Virus record (IMG/VR): IMGVR_UViG_3300035666_000005 | Coordinates: 1 to 64,000 of that record | Length of the DNA: 64,000 nt | Origin: a virus | Direction: 5' to 3' (one strand) | In this document: piece by piece, positions 15,370 to 24,563 of the stretch | Layout of the letters: each line of letters starts with the position of its first letter | How positions within the stretch are numbered: the first letter of the stretch is position 1 | Notes under the pieces: generated by a model | Databases searched by the model: none | What the model was told of the DNA's origin: nothing | Seen by the model: the letters and a program-made list of their open reading frames with translations, nothing else | Translations under genes and position numbers: made by a program

Positions 15370-17904
15370 TTATTTCAAATCTCTCATATTTTTATATATT
15401 TTACAATCCTGTTTGACGATCTCATCAGCAAAAATCGCGTCAGTTCCTTTTAATCTACCCTTAACAATAACAATATCTCCTTCTTCTGGAAATTGACCGC
15501 CATTTTTAGCTTTGCAATCTTCAAAAAGATTAAAACGGCCATCAAACATTAATACGGAAACTTTCCCAGTATCATCAGAAACTGTAGCTTTAAAAAATTT
15601 ATTGCCGTTCCTTGACTTAGACTGTCTTGGCGTTTCAGTAATTTCACCAATAATTAAGACTCTATCATTATCCTCTTTTGTTTCAAAAGCATCTTTAATA
15701 GTAATAAAGTTATGATTGCCTTGTTTAAATATACTAGTTAAATTCTCACTATAACTAAAACCTAAACAATTTTTCTCATAAAAATAATTTGTAAGGGCTA
15801 CATTACGACTATTCAATTCATAAATTTGACGATAAGGTGCATATTTTTTCTTAAATGTTTCAAAACGAGATTCTTTAATTTGTTTTTTATCAACAAGTAA
15901 TTGGATGATCATAAGAATATTTTTATTTTCACCTTCGTCATGCAATGTCTTAACAAGGCGTTTTTCTTTATCCGTTAAAATATTAAAAGCTTGCGCTTGC
16001 AATACCAAATGCGGTCTTGACGAGCCAAGATCATCCAATGCCCCAGCTTGAATCAGTGCAGAAAGAATACCAATATTCAATCCGGCTTGTTTGGCAGCTA
16101 AGAAGCAATCAATCTTATTATCATATTCACCACGAAATTTGATAAGTTTTTCAATAGAGCTATCAGAAACGCCTTTAATTGCACTTAATCCATATCTAAT
16201 ATTTTGGCCTTCGACTGTAAATCCTATATCTGACTTTAGTAAGCTCGGCGGAAGCAATTTTATATTAAAATAAGGCAGTTCTCTTTCGATCTGTCTGATC
16301 TCGTCCATAGGATCGGGCAGCTTTTGAATTGCATTAAGACATGCTGTAAAAAACTCTAGAGGATATTTATATTTAAGATAAACAGTCAATGCCCCAAGAT
16401 AAGCTACACAATATGAGTGAGATTTATTAAATGAATAATCGGCAGAATCTAACATGACTTTCCAAATAGCTTCTGCCACCTGTTCTCCAAAGCCATTTGT
16501 TTCACAAATTTCGAATACTTTGTCTTTCCATTTTGGCATTTCATCACGTTTCTTTTTGCCAATAATACGACGAATATATTCAGACTCATCAGCAGTAAAA
16601 CCAACTGTAACAAGAGCTTGAATTAATTGTTCTTGATAAAGTGGTAGATTACGTGTTTCTGCAAAGACTGGGGCTAATTTTTCGTGAGGAGCTTCCCCAC
16701 TAAAATTAATATAATCTTTTTCGTAAGCCAAAGCTCCAGGTCGAGCGATAGCATTTACGTCACTCAAATGTGCAATATTCGCTGGACGAATATTTTTACA
16801 AACACGATAAGCACAATCCGCACTAATTTGATATAATCCGTAAGGGAGTAGATCTTCACGTTGAAGATGGGTATAAACTTCCGGATTATCATCGAGATTA
16901 ATATCTTCAAATTTTTCTGGGATTAATTCAAATACATTTTTAATAATCTCATTACTGATAAGACCAAGAAGATCAAGTTTAATACCAAACTTCGCCGCAG
17001 TATTCATTTCATAAGAAATAGTAAGTTCTCCTTCTTTATTCATTTCTACTGGAGCAAACTTATCAAGAGGATGGTACGAAATGAAATATCCACTAGCATG
17101 AGTTGATTTACCACGAATTAATCCGCGCAATTTTAAAGCAACTTGGTAAGTTTCTGGATAACGATCAGCCCAATCACGGAATTTTTCACTATTTTTGTAT
17201 GAATCTTCAATATCTTCAACAACTCCGAAATGCTTGCCAATAGTATCTGCCAAATGACTAGCATCTTCTTCCGAAGCCTCATTCATGATTTTAAAAGTAT
17301 CTTTAACAAGAATCTTGCCAGAAAAAGTTGAAACAGAGGAAATTTTGCAAACTTTATTCGGGTAACATTTTTTAAGCCACTCGATAATTTCGTCACGAAC
17401 TCCGCCCAAGTTGATATCAACATCTGGAGCAAGATCCCCTTGAATATAAGTAATTCCGTCGATTACTTCTTTTTTAGCGCGAGTCTTTGAAATAAAACGG
17501 GTAAAGAAAAGATTCTTGTCAATTGGGTCTACCCCTGTAACTCCTATTAAATAAAAGATAAGACTTCCCGCTGCAGACCCGCGACCCCAGTCAATAAAAG
17601 CCCCTAGTTGACGAGCCTTATTAATAACACGCCACACGAGAAGAAAGTAATCAATAAATCCAAGATCTTTGACAATCTCAAACTCTTCCTTAATTCTATC
17701 AAGGTAAACTTTCTTTTTATGTTCTGGAATTTTATCACGAAACTTCTTCCACCCTTCGTTTACCAACTGTTGTAGAAATTGTTCGTTTGTCTCGGCTTTT
17801 TCGGCTAATAAGCCTTTCTCTTCTTTTGTAAAAGAAATATTTGGCAACCTTACAAGGTTGACATTTTTCATTTCAATATTTTTAAATTGTTCTAAAAATT
17901 TCAT
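15370..17904 (-). CDS. dnaE: DNA polymerase III alpha subunit, polymerase part
   Basis: 844 residues covering the palm, thumb, fingers and C-terminal OB region of a C-family polymerase but lacking the PHP domain. GRGSAAGSL is at 108-115. The catalytic PDVDIN (Asp161, Asp163) and IKLDLLGL (third Asp, near 315) are present. FNKSHSYCVAY lies near 485. The OB-fold (LIIGEITETPRQSKSRNG and following) is near 740-800. The missing N-terminus is encoded by the separate 18523-19275 gene, with a proofreading exonuclease gene between them. The ATG at 17904 overlaps the exonuclease stop. It replicates the phage genome with the DnaB helicase and primase nearby. Confidence 0.92.
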   Translation of the reverse strand: MKFLEQFKNIEMKNVNLVRLPNISFTKEEKGLLAEKAETNEQFLQQLVNEGWKKFRDKIPEHKKKVYLDRIKEEFEIVKDLGFIDYFLLVWRVINKARQLGAFIDWGRGSAAGSLIFYLIGVTGVDPIDKNLFFTRFISKTRAKKEVIDGITYIQGDLAPDVDINLGGVRDEIIEWLKKCYPNKVCKISSVSTFSGKILVKDTFKIMNEASEEDASHLADTIGKHFGVVEDIEDSYKNSEKFRDWADRYPETYQVALKLRGLIRGKSTHASGYFISYHPLDKFAPVEMNKEGELTISYEMNTAAKFGIKLDLLGLISNEIIKNVFELIPEKFEDINLDDNPEVYTHLQREDLLPYGLYQISADCAYRVCKNIRPANIAHLSDVNAIARPGALAYEKDYINFSGEAPHEKLAPVFAETRNLPLYQEQLIQALVTVGFTADESEYIRRIIGKKKRDEMPKWKDKVFEICETNGFGEQVAEAIWKVMLDSADYSFNKSHSYCVAYLGALTVYLKYKYPLEFFTACLNAIQKLPDPMDEIRQIERELPYFNIKLLPPSLLKSDIGFTVEGQNIRYGLSAIKGVSDSSIEKLIKFRGEYDNKIDCFLAAKQAGLNIGILSALIQAGALDDLGSSRPHLVLQAQAFNILTDKEKRLVKTLHDEGENKNILMIIQLLVDKKQIKESRFETFKKKYAPYRQIYELNSRNVALTNYFYEKNCLGFSYSENLTSIFKQGNHNFITIKDAFETKEDNDRVLIIGEITETPRQSKSRNGNKFFKATVSDDTGKVSVLMFDGRFNLFEDCKAKNGGQFPEEGDIVIVKGRLKGTDAIFADEIVKQDCKIYKNMRDLK

Positions 17905-18533
17905 ATTTCAATTGTTAAAATTTGTTTCTTAAAAATCTCAAGGCATTTCTCATTATCATAAACAGCATCATGAGCTTTTAAATCGTTGTATTCAATATCA
18001 TAGAGACCACAAAGATGTTTAACTGAAGTCTTAACTCCCTTTTTAACATAATGATACATTTGATATTGCCAAGCCGTTCTATTTTCTGGAACAGACTTTA
18101 GCCCCATATATATACCTTTTTGAATACATTGTATATCTAAAACACGATCAAGATATGAGAAGTCTGATTTAAGACCTAAAATTCTACGCAATGTATTAAT
18201 AACATAAATATCGAATCCAAAAAGATTTGCGCCAACTATCAAATATTCTGGATTATAAAGATAGCTTTCAAAAAGTTGGAGAACTTCTTTTGGGTCTTCA
18301 GATTTTTCTTTCCAATTATTATAATCGAATCTTGTAATTCTAGCCGCATCAGCAGAAACATTTAAGTCTTTCCAATAAAGCATATGATCTTCGTTTTTAA
18401 CAATTTTGTGATCATCATAAACTAGCCAAGAAAGTTGCCAAGGCCTAGTTAAAGCTAGCGCTAAAGATTCGGTCTCCGTATCAAAAACAATATATTTTTG
18501 CTTTTTATTAAAACGTAGAAGATTACTCTGCAT
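17901..18533 (-). CDS. DnaQ-like 3'-5' exonuclease (proofreading)
   Basis: 210 residues of a DEDDh exonuclease. Exo I is FDTETE (Asp18, Glu20), Exo II is in GANLFGFDIYV (Asp108) and Exo III is HDAVYD (His188, Asp193). It has the size of an epsilon-type domain without extra parts. It lies between the two halves of the alpha subunit, overlapping both by 4 and 11 bases, so it is almost certainly the proofreading subunit of this polymerase. Confidence 0.9.
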   Translation of the reverse strand: MQSNLLRFNKKQKYIVFDTETESLALALTRPWQLSWLVYDDHKIVKNEDHMLYWKDLNVSADAARITRFDYNNWKEKSEDPKEVLQLFESYLYNPEYLIVGANLFGFDIYVINTLRRILGLKSDFSYLDRVLDIQCIQKGIYMGLKSVPENRTAWQYQMYHYVKKGVKTSVKHLCGLYDIEYNDLKAHDAVYDNEKCLEIFKKQILTIEI

Positions 18534-19275
18534 TTTCTTTCAATGCCTCCATACAAAATTCTTGACTTCCAAAATGACGCAACTCTGGTTTTTGAAATGT
18601 CGTTCGATTTAAAATACAACGATAAGTCATGTAGGATTTAAAATCTTTTCTCTCACGATAATAAATTGTTTTAGACGAAACGACCTCATGATCTTTAATT
18701 GTTTCTTTAATATGACTACTTAAAAGATCGTCAAATGGCAAACCATTATTCTCAATAAAATAAACAGGATCCGTGAAATCTAATTCTGGAACGCATTGAC
18801 GACCATATAAAAGATTATAATAGATATATGAATCATAAAACGGCACCGCAAGCAAAAGATTTTTACTCCAATTTTCTTTCAAAGTTTTGAAATCAAGACG
18901 AGGTTTCCCGTTATAAATTCCTTTTGTAGTGGAAATATTATGCAATTTAATTAAATCTGTAAACGAATTTTTAAGAGCAAAAATAATAAATTTGCTTTCT
19001 GTAAGTTCAGACTCTGGAGTTTTATTTTCGATATCTTGGCAAACATTTACTCGATACCCAAAACGCAGATTTAAACCTGCTTTTTTTGAATTTTCATAAG
19101 CTTCTACCATTCCAGTTAGAGTATTATCAACAATAAAAACATCTTCAATACCATAGTCTTTACAAATATCAAATACAGAGTCGGGCTGGTTTAAAGCACG
19201 ATTCTCTATAGGAGAATATGGCTCTAGAGTAAGAACCGAACTCAACGAGTAGTTTGATCTAAAGATTGGTAGCAT
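18523..19275 (-). CDS. DNA polymerase III alpha, N-terminal PHP-like domain (separate gene)
   Basis: 250 residues from the ATG at 19275. An in-frame TTG six codons earlier lies just after the -10 box and is unlikely. The start LPIFRSNYSLSSVLTLE corresponds to the HxHSxYSLLD start of DnaE, and VDNTLTGMVEAYENSKKAGL with RFGYRVNV to the following PHP strands. The first metal-binding His residues are replaced (RSNYS), so the PHP site looks inactive. A protein of only this part implies that alpha is assembled from two polypeptides. Own promoter at 19284-19312. Confidence 0.75.
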   Translation of the reverse strand: MLPIFRSNYSLSSVLTLEPYSPIENRALNQPDSVFDICKDYGIEDVFIVDNTLTGMVEAYENSKKAGLNLRFGYRVNVCQDIENKTPESELTESKFIIFALKNSFTDLIKLHNISTTKGIYNGKPRLDFKTLKENWSKNLLLAVPFYDSYIYYNLLYGRQCVPELDFTDPVYFIENNGLPFDDLLSSHIKETIKDHEVVSSKTIYYRERKDFKSYMTYRCILNRTTFQKPELRHFGSQEFCMEALKENAE

Positions 19276-19283
19276 TGAACCTA

Positions 19284-19312
19284 ATATTAACAATACTTTT
19301 TTTAAAAGTCAA
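19284..19312 (-). promoter_or_regulatory. Sigma70-type promoter of the polymerase genes
   Basis: Minus strand TTGACT (19312-19307), 17-nt spacer, TAATAT (19289-19284), 8 nt before the ATG at 19275. It lies partly in the last codons of the upstream nuclease gene. It would let polymerase genes be transcribed apart from the helicase-primase genes. Confidence 0.5.
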
Positions 19313-20297
19313 AGTCATTATTTGATTGAGTTTGTTTCCAAGCTGGACACCCTTCATATTTTCTTATTTCAATCCGATATTCGGGTTTTAAATCTTTTTC
19401 TTTGAACTCTTCATTTGCAAAAATTGATTTAATAGTTTTACCGTCTTTATCTATAAGAACTTTATAATCAATAGGATCTAAATATGGACAGCGCCATCCA
19501 GATTTTGTTTTACACATCCATTTGCGACTAAATTCGCTAGAGGCAAAATTGGAACAAGCCTTTTTTTCATCGAAGTTTTTTAGATATTCGCTAATATATT
19601 CAAGGTAATGCTCGAAACCAATTAATTCTTCTTCATTAAAATGTGGACATTCTCTTTCTGGATCGTCTGGATATCTTAAAAATAAGAATCTAACTAAAAT
19701 ATCTTTTTGTTTTTTATACTTTTTACGGAGGGCTAATGAATACATCATCCCTTGTAAATTACTTTCTAACTCATCACCTCTAAAAGCTTTTTTACTAGAT
19801 TTAAAATCTCTAATAATCATTTGCTTTTTATCTTTAAAAATTCGATCAACAAATCCACCAATTCTATACTTAGGCTCATCACTAGTAATATCAAACTCCC
19901 ATTCCGAACCAATAAGTTTATAATCTCCAATAAAATCAAATTTTAAACCAACTAAAATCATCTCATCTATACATTTAAGATTAGTTATTTCCTGTCCGCT
20001 CTTTTTAAGAGGTGCGACCATTTCATCTAAATCCAATCCTTCGCGCTTGGCAGCCTTTATAATTAATTTAAAAACTGCAGGAGACTTTAGACACGTTTTG
20101 TTTTTTACAATTTTTTTAACGTAATGCTCGTGCCGAGGATTAGCTAAGACTTCAAAAATTAAATGGGCTACAGTACCTCGCATCGCCCCTGAATTATTCT
20201 TTTGTGGCAATTTAAGATTATAATTGCAATAATACATCCAAGAACATGATTGTAATGTCTTGATTCTACTGGCTGAAAGTTTTATTAGTTCATTCAT
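19302..20297 (-). CDS. PD-(D/E)XK nuclease, Cas4/RecB-type
   Basis: 331 residues from the ATG at 20297 (ATGA overlap with the deaminase). A TTG start further upstream is rejected. The order of motifs is that of RecB-like nucleases: SASRIKTLQSCSWMYYC at the start, GTVAHLIFE (motif I Glu/His region), then GGFVDRIF with IIRDFKSSK (catalytic Asp and Lys), and LQGMMYSLAL (the QxxxY motif). Several Cys (two near the start, more at CPHF, CKTK and RCPY) suggest an iron-sulphur cluster as in Cas4/AddB. It is probably a recombination or DNA-processing exonuclease in the replication module. Confidence 0.8.
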   Translation of the reverse strand: MNELIKLSASRIKTLQSCSWMYYCNYNLKLPQKNNSGAMRGTVAHLIFEVLANPRHEHYVKKIVKNKTCLKSPAVFKLIIKAAKREGLDLDEMVAPLKKSGQEITNLKCIDEMILVGLKFDFIGDYKLIGSEWEFDITSDEPKYRIGGFVDRIFKDKKQMIIRDFKSSKKAFRGDELESNLQGMMYSLALRKKYKKQKDILVRFLFLRYPDDPERECPHFNEEELIGFEHYLEYISEYLKNFDEKKACSNFASSEFSRKWMCKTKSGWRCPYLDPIDYKVLIDKDGKTIKSIFANEEFKEKDLKPEYRIEIRKYEGCPAWKQTQSNNDFDF

Positions 20298-20716
20298 AAT
20301 GGATATGTCGGATCGACTTGATGACAAGAAATTCCGTAAAATTTAAAAATATCTATTGATTTAGTATCTCTGTTGTAGAGTTCTTTAAAAATAACATGTT
20401 TAATTCCATAGGCAGCAATATTAGTTGCGCAAGAAGAACAAGGTAAAAGAGTACAAGCTAAAAGTTTGCCTTCCCCCATTTTAATTCTAGCTAAGGCATT
20501 ACTTTCCGCATGAATCATATAAGGTCTTCTAGCATCACGATCCGCCCAAAACTCTGGAGTAACGTTTACGCCAACAGCAAGACCATTATATGCGACAGCA
20601 AGGACTTCGTTATGATGCCCCAAAACACACGCTCCAACTTGTTGATGCGGATCTTCTGATCTACGCATAGCAATAGCGGCTAGATTCATCGCATGTTCTT
20701 CCCAAGTGCTTCTCAT
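20294..20716 (-). CDS. dCMP deaminase
   Basis: 140 residues from the ATG at 20716 (ATGA overlap). Another ATG at 20731 is also possible. Zinc and catalytic motifs: HAES near 69-72 and PCSSC near 92-96, as in the cytidine/deoxycytidylate deaminase fold. DRDARRPYMIHAE is close to the ComE/dCMP deaminase pattern. It converts dCMP to dUMP, the substrate for the ThyX encoded at 8319-8969. It sits between the primase and nuclease genes with overlaps on both sides. Confidence 0.9.
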   Translation of the reverse strand: MRSTWEEHAMNLAAIAMRRSEDPHQQVGACVLGHHNEVLAVAYNGLAVGVNVTPEFWADRDARRPYMIHAESNALARIKMGEGKLLACTLLPCSSCATNIAAYGIKHVIFKELYNRDTKSIDIFKFYGISCHQVDPTYPL

Positions 20717-21606
20717 AGATTTGAATACCATTGTTGATTTTCTTCTATTGTCTGGTCCCCAAAGTCATTCTTATAAGGGTGAATAATATTAATTTGGGCG
20801 GGGTCAAAAAACTCTACAAGCGTTGAGCGTATCTTTGTAGCTGCTTTTTGCCCCGCCCTGTTTTCATCATTGTTGGTCGCAATGATGATACTATCGGGAT
20901 CAAGACGAACCATCGCTTTTAACAGGCCTCCACCAGCCTCAGTCCCGAAAGTAATCCCAGTATTTTTAATACCGCTCTCCCAAAGAGAAAGCATATCTCC
21001 AATACTTTCGACAAGAATTAACTGTTTTTTTTCTTTAATAAATTGATGGTTAAATATGAATGGGTAGGCCCATTCATTCTTACGTCCAATATGTTTCCAT
21101 TTAATTTTTGATTTACCAGTTACGTCTCTACCAGAAAATCCTTGAATTTTTTTACGAGCATTAAAAATTGGGAATACATATCTTTGATACATTTTACCCT
21201 CTGTACAAACACCGCCTTCGAAAACTTTTAAAGTTTCATCACTAATACCTCTTCTGTTCCAATATGACCCATCAGGTTTTAAATCAACAACGTCTTCACT
21301 AGAAAAATATTTCACACTTTTATGAAATGGGTCTTCAACATCATTATTAAAACCCGTGTAATATTTTGCTTTATCTTCTAAGATTTGCTCAACTTGTTTG
21401 ATATCTTTTAGTTTTAAAGTTAACTTCAAGAATTCTTCTAAAGAAAAACTATGACCTGTAACAAAATCTTTAACCAAATTTGTTTGTAGATAAATAGCTA
21501 CAGATCCAGGGTCATCACCACCACGATAGCGAGCAGTACAAGTAAGATAACTACCATAATTCCTAGGATTACACCCAGCATCTTTTAAGAGTTCTAAAAG
21601 TCTCAT
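20713..21606 (-). CDS. DNA primase, DnaG-like TOPRIM protein
   Basis: 297 residues. The N-terminal part (CNPRNYGSYLTCTARYRGGDDPGSV) looks like a reduced CHC2-type zinc-ribbon domain with altered ligands. Around 115-170 the WNRRGISDETLKVFEGGVC and YVFPIFNARKKIQGFSGRD blocks are typical of DnaG. The TOPRIM motifs LVESIGDMLSL (Glu near 200) and IIATNNDENRAG (NDxNxAG) are present. It is short compared with DnaG (about 580) because the helicase-binding domain is missing. It lies directly downstream of the DnaB helicase gene, with an ATGA overlap. Confidence 0.88.
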   Translation of the reverse strand: MRLLELLKDAGCNPRNYGSYLTCTARYRGGDDPGSVAIYLQTNLVKDFVTGHSFSLEEFLKLTLKLKDIKQVEQILEDKAKYYTGFNNDVEDPFHKSVKYFSSEDVVDLKPDGSYWNRRGISDETLKVFEGGVCTEGKMYQRYVFPIFNARKKIQGFSGRDVTGKSKIKWKHIGRKNEWAYPFIFNHQFIKEKKQLILVESIGDMLSLWESGIKNTGITFGTEAGGGLLKAMVRLDPDSIIIATNNDENRAGQKAATKIRSTLVEFFDPAQINIIHPYKNDFGDQTIEENQQWYSNL

Positions 21607-23075
21607 ATTACTTCTTCTTGTGGTTGATTATTTTCGCGGTCAAAGATATTCACGTTAACACCATTTTGATGGTTTACAATATCTTGTAAAGTACCTTTTT
21701 CTTCTACATTAAAATTATCAACATTAAATGAAATAAAATTTTTACGATATACTGGGCGATTGTTCTCAATTACTCTGACAAGATCATTGTGACCATGAGC
21801 ATGCTGACCTTGATAACGGGATGCAAGTTCAATCATTTTGTGTGTTCCAAATTGGGCTCCATCTTCTGCCTGTTCTTCAAGAGTTTTGCGTCTAAAAATT
21901 CCAACGTATGCAGCGAACCATTGAAGACGATCTGATTGTGCAATAGCACTAGAATCATCTGCCCCATTTTCGGCGCTGCGATTCAATTGACAAGCCGTAA
22001 GAATTGGAATGTTCATGCGAACGGAAAGTTCTTTAAGACGATCTACTTTATCACCGATAAGTTGGTACTCCTGTTTACCTTTTTCTATTTCTCCTGTTAG
22101 TTTAATATAGTCATAAACAACAATTGCGGGGTTACCGCGACCGACTTGCCCAAGATACCAACGCTGAATAATTGATTCAATTTCTGCAATGGGTTTTCCC
22201 GCTACTTGCAAATGTTTTACTTTGCCCTGTGCTTTTGCCAGTTCTGTTTTTTTACTATTCCATTTTGCAAGAAGTTCTTTATTGTTTTTAAATTGTCCTG
22301 TTTCAAGCCACCACATTGGAATACCAGTAATACTACTAGCAATACGAAAACGGATTACGTTCGTTTGCATTTCTGTATCCAAAATAAGGGCTTGCATGTT
22401 AGGATTGACCAGCGTTGCTTTTGAACAAATATCACTAAGAATGGTTGATTTGCCATGTTTTGGGCGACTCACCCATGCGTAAAGCTCTCCTGGCCTCAAA
22501 CCTCCATACATTTTATTAAAAAGTTTATACGGAGTAAGATAACCTGTCTCTGTAATAGGATTATTAGCTCTTTCCTCAACCATCTTTTCAATATCTTGAA
22601 AAAGATCTTCTGGATTAGATTCTAAGTCATAAGCAGTAATCTTATCGTTATACATTTTATCTGCAAATGAAATAATTTCATCTGGAGATTTGTCGCCAGA
22701 ATTTTCCATAGATTCTGCGATAAGAGAAGCTGTTTCCGCAATTTCGCGGCGGATAGTAATTGTTTTTAAATTTTTACAAGCATCAATCAAAGACTTTTGA
22801 CTAATCTTAAGAAACGCAATGCTCTCAAGATAATCAAAAATATTAAAATCTTGTTTAAAGTTAATACCAAGATTCTTAATTTTTTCTCCAAGTATTACCG
22901 GATCAAGCGGTTGGCCCTTCATGATCTGACCCTTTATAACACTAAAGATCGTTTTATGCCCATTAGAGAAATCATTCTCATTAATAAAATGAGATACTTC
23001 AAAATATACTTGAGGGTATTTAAGAAAACCAGCTAGGACGTGTTTTTCTATTTGTACACTACGAATAGAATTCAT
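21603..23075 (-). CDS. dnaB: Replicative DNA helicase, DnaB-like
   Basis: 490 residues, close to the usual DnaB length. An N-terminal DnaB domain (1-105, VLAGFLKYPQVYF) precedes the RecA-like core. Walker A is SRPKHGKST at 203-211 and a DTEMQ block follows near 238. An IVVYDY Walker B is near 320, then CQLNRSAE and an arginine-finger-type region (SDRLQW). It unwinds the fork for the phage polymerase III. It heads the minus-strand replication genes after the dNMP kinase (one-base gap). Confidence 0.93.
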   Translation of the reverse strand: MNSIRSVQIEKHVLAGFLKYPQVYFEVSHFINENDFSNGHKTIFSVIKGQIMKGQPLDPVILGEKIKNLGINFKQDFNIFDYLESIAFLKISQKSLIDACKNLKTITIRREIAETASLIAESMENSGDKSPDEIISFADKMYNDKITAYDLESNPEDLFQDIEKMVEERANNPITETGYLTPYKLFNKMYGGLRPGELYAWVSRPKHGKSTILSDICSKATLVNPNMQALILDTEMQTNVIRFRIASSITGIPMWWLETGQFKNNKELLAKWNSKKTELAKAQGKVKHLQVAGKPIAEIESIIQRWYLGQVGRGNPAIVVYDYIKLTGEIEKGKQEYQLIGDKVDRLKELSVRMNIPILTACQLNRSAENGADDSSAIAQSDRLQWFAAYVGIFRRKTLEEQAEDGAQFGTHKMIELASRYQGQHAHGHNDLVRVIENNRPVYRKNFISFNVDNFNVEEKGTLQDIVNHQNGVNVNIFDRENNQPQEEVI

Positions 23076-23076
23076 A

Positions 23077-23673
23077 TTAAATTTTATCTCTAATTACCGC
23101 ATTGAAAGCTTTTTCAGCAAACTCTCTCATATTTTCTTGTTTATTTTCGTCAGTAAAGGTTGGCCAAAGGATCTTGTAATCAGCACTGTTTTGAATAATT
23201 GAATCATTAATTGATTCATCCATATTTGCAGGAGGCACTATTTCACCATTAATTGCAATTCTTTGCAAATGAATAAGTATATTGTTTGTTTTTGATTTTA
23301 ACCAACTAACTTCATCTTGTTCGTACTGTTGGTAACGAACATCTGGAATAATACAAATATCTGGTTGATATTTCTGAACCCTTTCATCTAAAAGATTTGT
23401 CCAATATTTTCCTTCTGTTTGTTGGCGTTTGACTTTTCCATACCAAACCAAAAATTCACGAAAGGTTGCCTTCTCCTCGTTATTATCTGTAAATACGTTT
23501 AGACCAAGATATTGTTGAATAAAGTCTTTACAGTCTTCTTTTAAAGGTTGTGCTAAAGAAGTTCTATAAATTGTTTTGCCTTTATAGGACCTGATTAAAT
23601 TTTCGATCTCCAATGCAAGACTGTCTTTGCCAGATCTAGCAACGCCAGCTATCCCAATATACAATACGCTCAT
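23077..23673 (-). CDS. Deoxynucleoside monophosphate kinase-like
   Basis: 198 residues. The P-loop GVARSGKDS is at 10-18. Later blocks VWYGKVKRQQTEGKYW and IIPDVRYQQYEQDEV resemble the T4 gene 1 dNMP kinase family, where the DVR motif is conserved. It would raise dNMPs (including dTMP from ThyX) to dNDPs. A leaderless-type promoter TTGAAT-N17-TATCAT ends six bases before its ATG at 23673. The operon continues into dnaB and the primase. Confidence 0.82.
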   Translation of the reverse strand: MSVLYIGIAGVARSGKDSLALEIENLIRSYKGKTIYRTSLAQPLKEDCKDFIQQYLGLNVFTDNNEEKATFREFLVWYGKVKRQQTEGKYWTNLLDERVQKYQPDICIIPDVRYQQYEQDEVSWLKSKTNNILIHLQRIAINGEIVPPANMDESINDSIIQNSADYKILWPTFTDENKQENMREFAEKAFNAVIRDKI

Positions 23674-23679
23674 ACATAT

Positions 23680-23708
23680 ATGATACCTAAACTTAATTTG
23701 ATATTCAA
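23680..23708 (-). promoter_or_regulatory. Sigma70-type promoter of the replication operon
   Basis: Minus strand TTGAAT (23708-23703), 17-nt spacer, TATCAT (23685-23680), six bases before the ATG at 23673. The hexamers and spacing are identical to those of the thyX promoter at 8976-9004. Confidence 0.7.
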
Positions 23709-23709
23709 G

Positions 23710-24123
23710 CTAAATTTCTATATCAAATTTTTCTTTTATCCACTCTGGAGATAATAAATGAATTTCATTTTCAAAAATTTCAATTACTTTAAAATCATTC
23801 ATTTCTAGCCAAGAATATTTCTGAAGATCTCTCTTAACGCTATTTTTAAATCCAGTTTTAGTTCTATGAAAATGAGCCACAAATTTATCATGTTGAAGGC
23901 CATGGGTTTCTACTGCAATTTTTTTTGTAAAATTAATAAGATCGCATTTCATTCTTGTTCCAAATACTGGAAACTCCTCTACAACTACATGAGTACCCCA
24001 AAATGGCTCAAAAAATTTTTTAACATTAAATTGTACTTTACTTTTACATGGTTTGTCCCAATCTGCTAAAAAACGATTGATATTTTTATTGACTTCTTTG
24101 CCAAAAATGTTTTTGAATTTCAT
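23710..24123 (-). CDS. Vsr/DUF559-like endonuclease
   Basis: 137 residues. The core reads RMKCDLINFTKKIAVETHGLQHDK (D then ExxG and H), followed by RD..K and FKVIEIFENE. This order of catalytic Asp, Glu and His fits the PD-(D/E)XK fold of Vsr/DUF559-type nucleases, which often appear in phages as single-strand nicking or homing-like enzymes. The target is unknown. It lies 14 nt after the GDPD-like gene that precedes it on the same strand. Confidence 0.6.
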   Translation of the reverse strand: MKFKNIFGKEVNKNINRFLADWDKPCKSKVQFNVKKFFEPFWGTHVVVEEFPVFGTRMKCDLINFTKKIAVETHGLQHDKFVAHFHRTKTGFKNSVKRDLQKYSWLEMNDFKVIEIFENEIHLLSPEWIKEKFDIEI

Positions 24124-24137
24124 CTAAATTTTATATG

Positions 24138-24563
24138 TTAAATGTATAATAATGGGTAATCTGTACATATACCAAAAATATTTTTGGCAATTTTCTGTTT
24201 TTTAATTAGCACGATAATAGAATTATTTACTGTTTTTTTATTTGGGTATGTCCAAATATAATTTTTAGAAGTTAATGTAAAATCGTCATTTTGATGCCAA
24301 AAACAGTGTATTTTTTTATTTTTTAACAGCAAATCTAAGGCATTTAAATTTTTTGCATGGCACCATAGTTTATGATTCTGAAGAAAAGATTCTTCTACTT
24401 GGTAAAGTGGTTTATCATGTCCTAGGTACCATTTATTATTTTTAAACCAAACATCTATTTCAACATCAAAACCATTACTTAGAGCAATATTAATTGCGGG
24501 TATAGAGTTTTCTGTAAAAGGGTTTGGACCGTTTAAATTGCCTCTATGTGAAATTATAATCAT
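24138..24563 (-). CDS. GDPD-like (glycerophosphodiester phosphodiesterase fold) protein
   Basis: 141 residues, shorter than typical GDPDs (about 240). ISHRGN at 4-9 supplies the HRG motif, then ENSIPAINIAL and FDVEIDVW (E-x-D), and LGHD gives the second His. These are the catalytic and metal residues of the GDPD/PI-PLC barrel. The WCHAKNL and CFWHQNDDFTLTS blocks are a form often found in surface-polysaccharide clusters. A sugar or phosphodiester role is likely. The ATG overlaps the FkbM stop. Confidence 0.7.
   Translation of the reverse strand: MIIISHRGNLNGPNPFTENSIPAINIALSNGFDVEIDVWFKNNKWYLGHDKPLYQVEESFLQNHKLWCHAKNLNALDLLLKNKKIHCFWHQNDDFTLTSKNYIWTYPNKKTVNNSIIVLIKKQKIAKNIFGICTDYPLLYI

Noticed and set aside
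2784-20327. TTG starts proposed for several minus-strand genes (2798, 3168, 4990, 19293, 20327)
   Set aside because: In each case an ATG coupled to the preceding stop (ATGA or a 1-nt gap) or placed just after a -10 box lies a few codons downstream.
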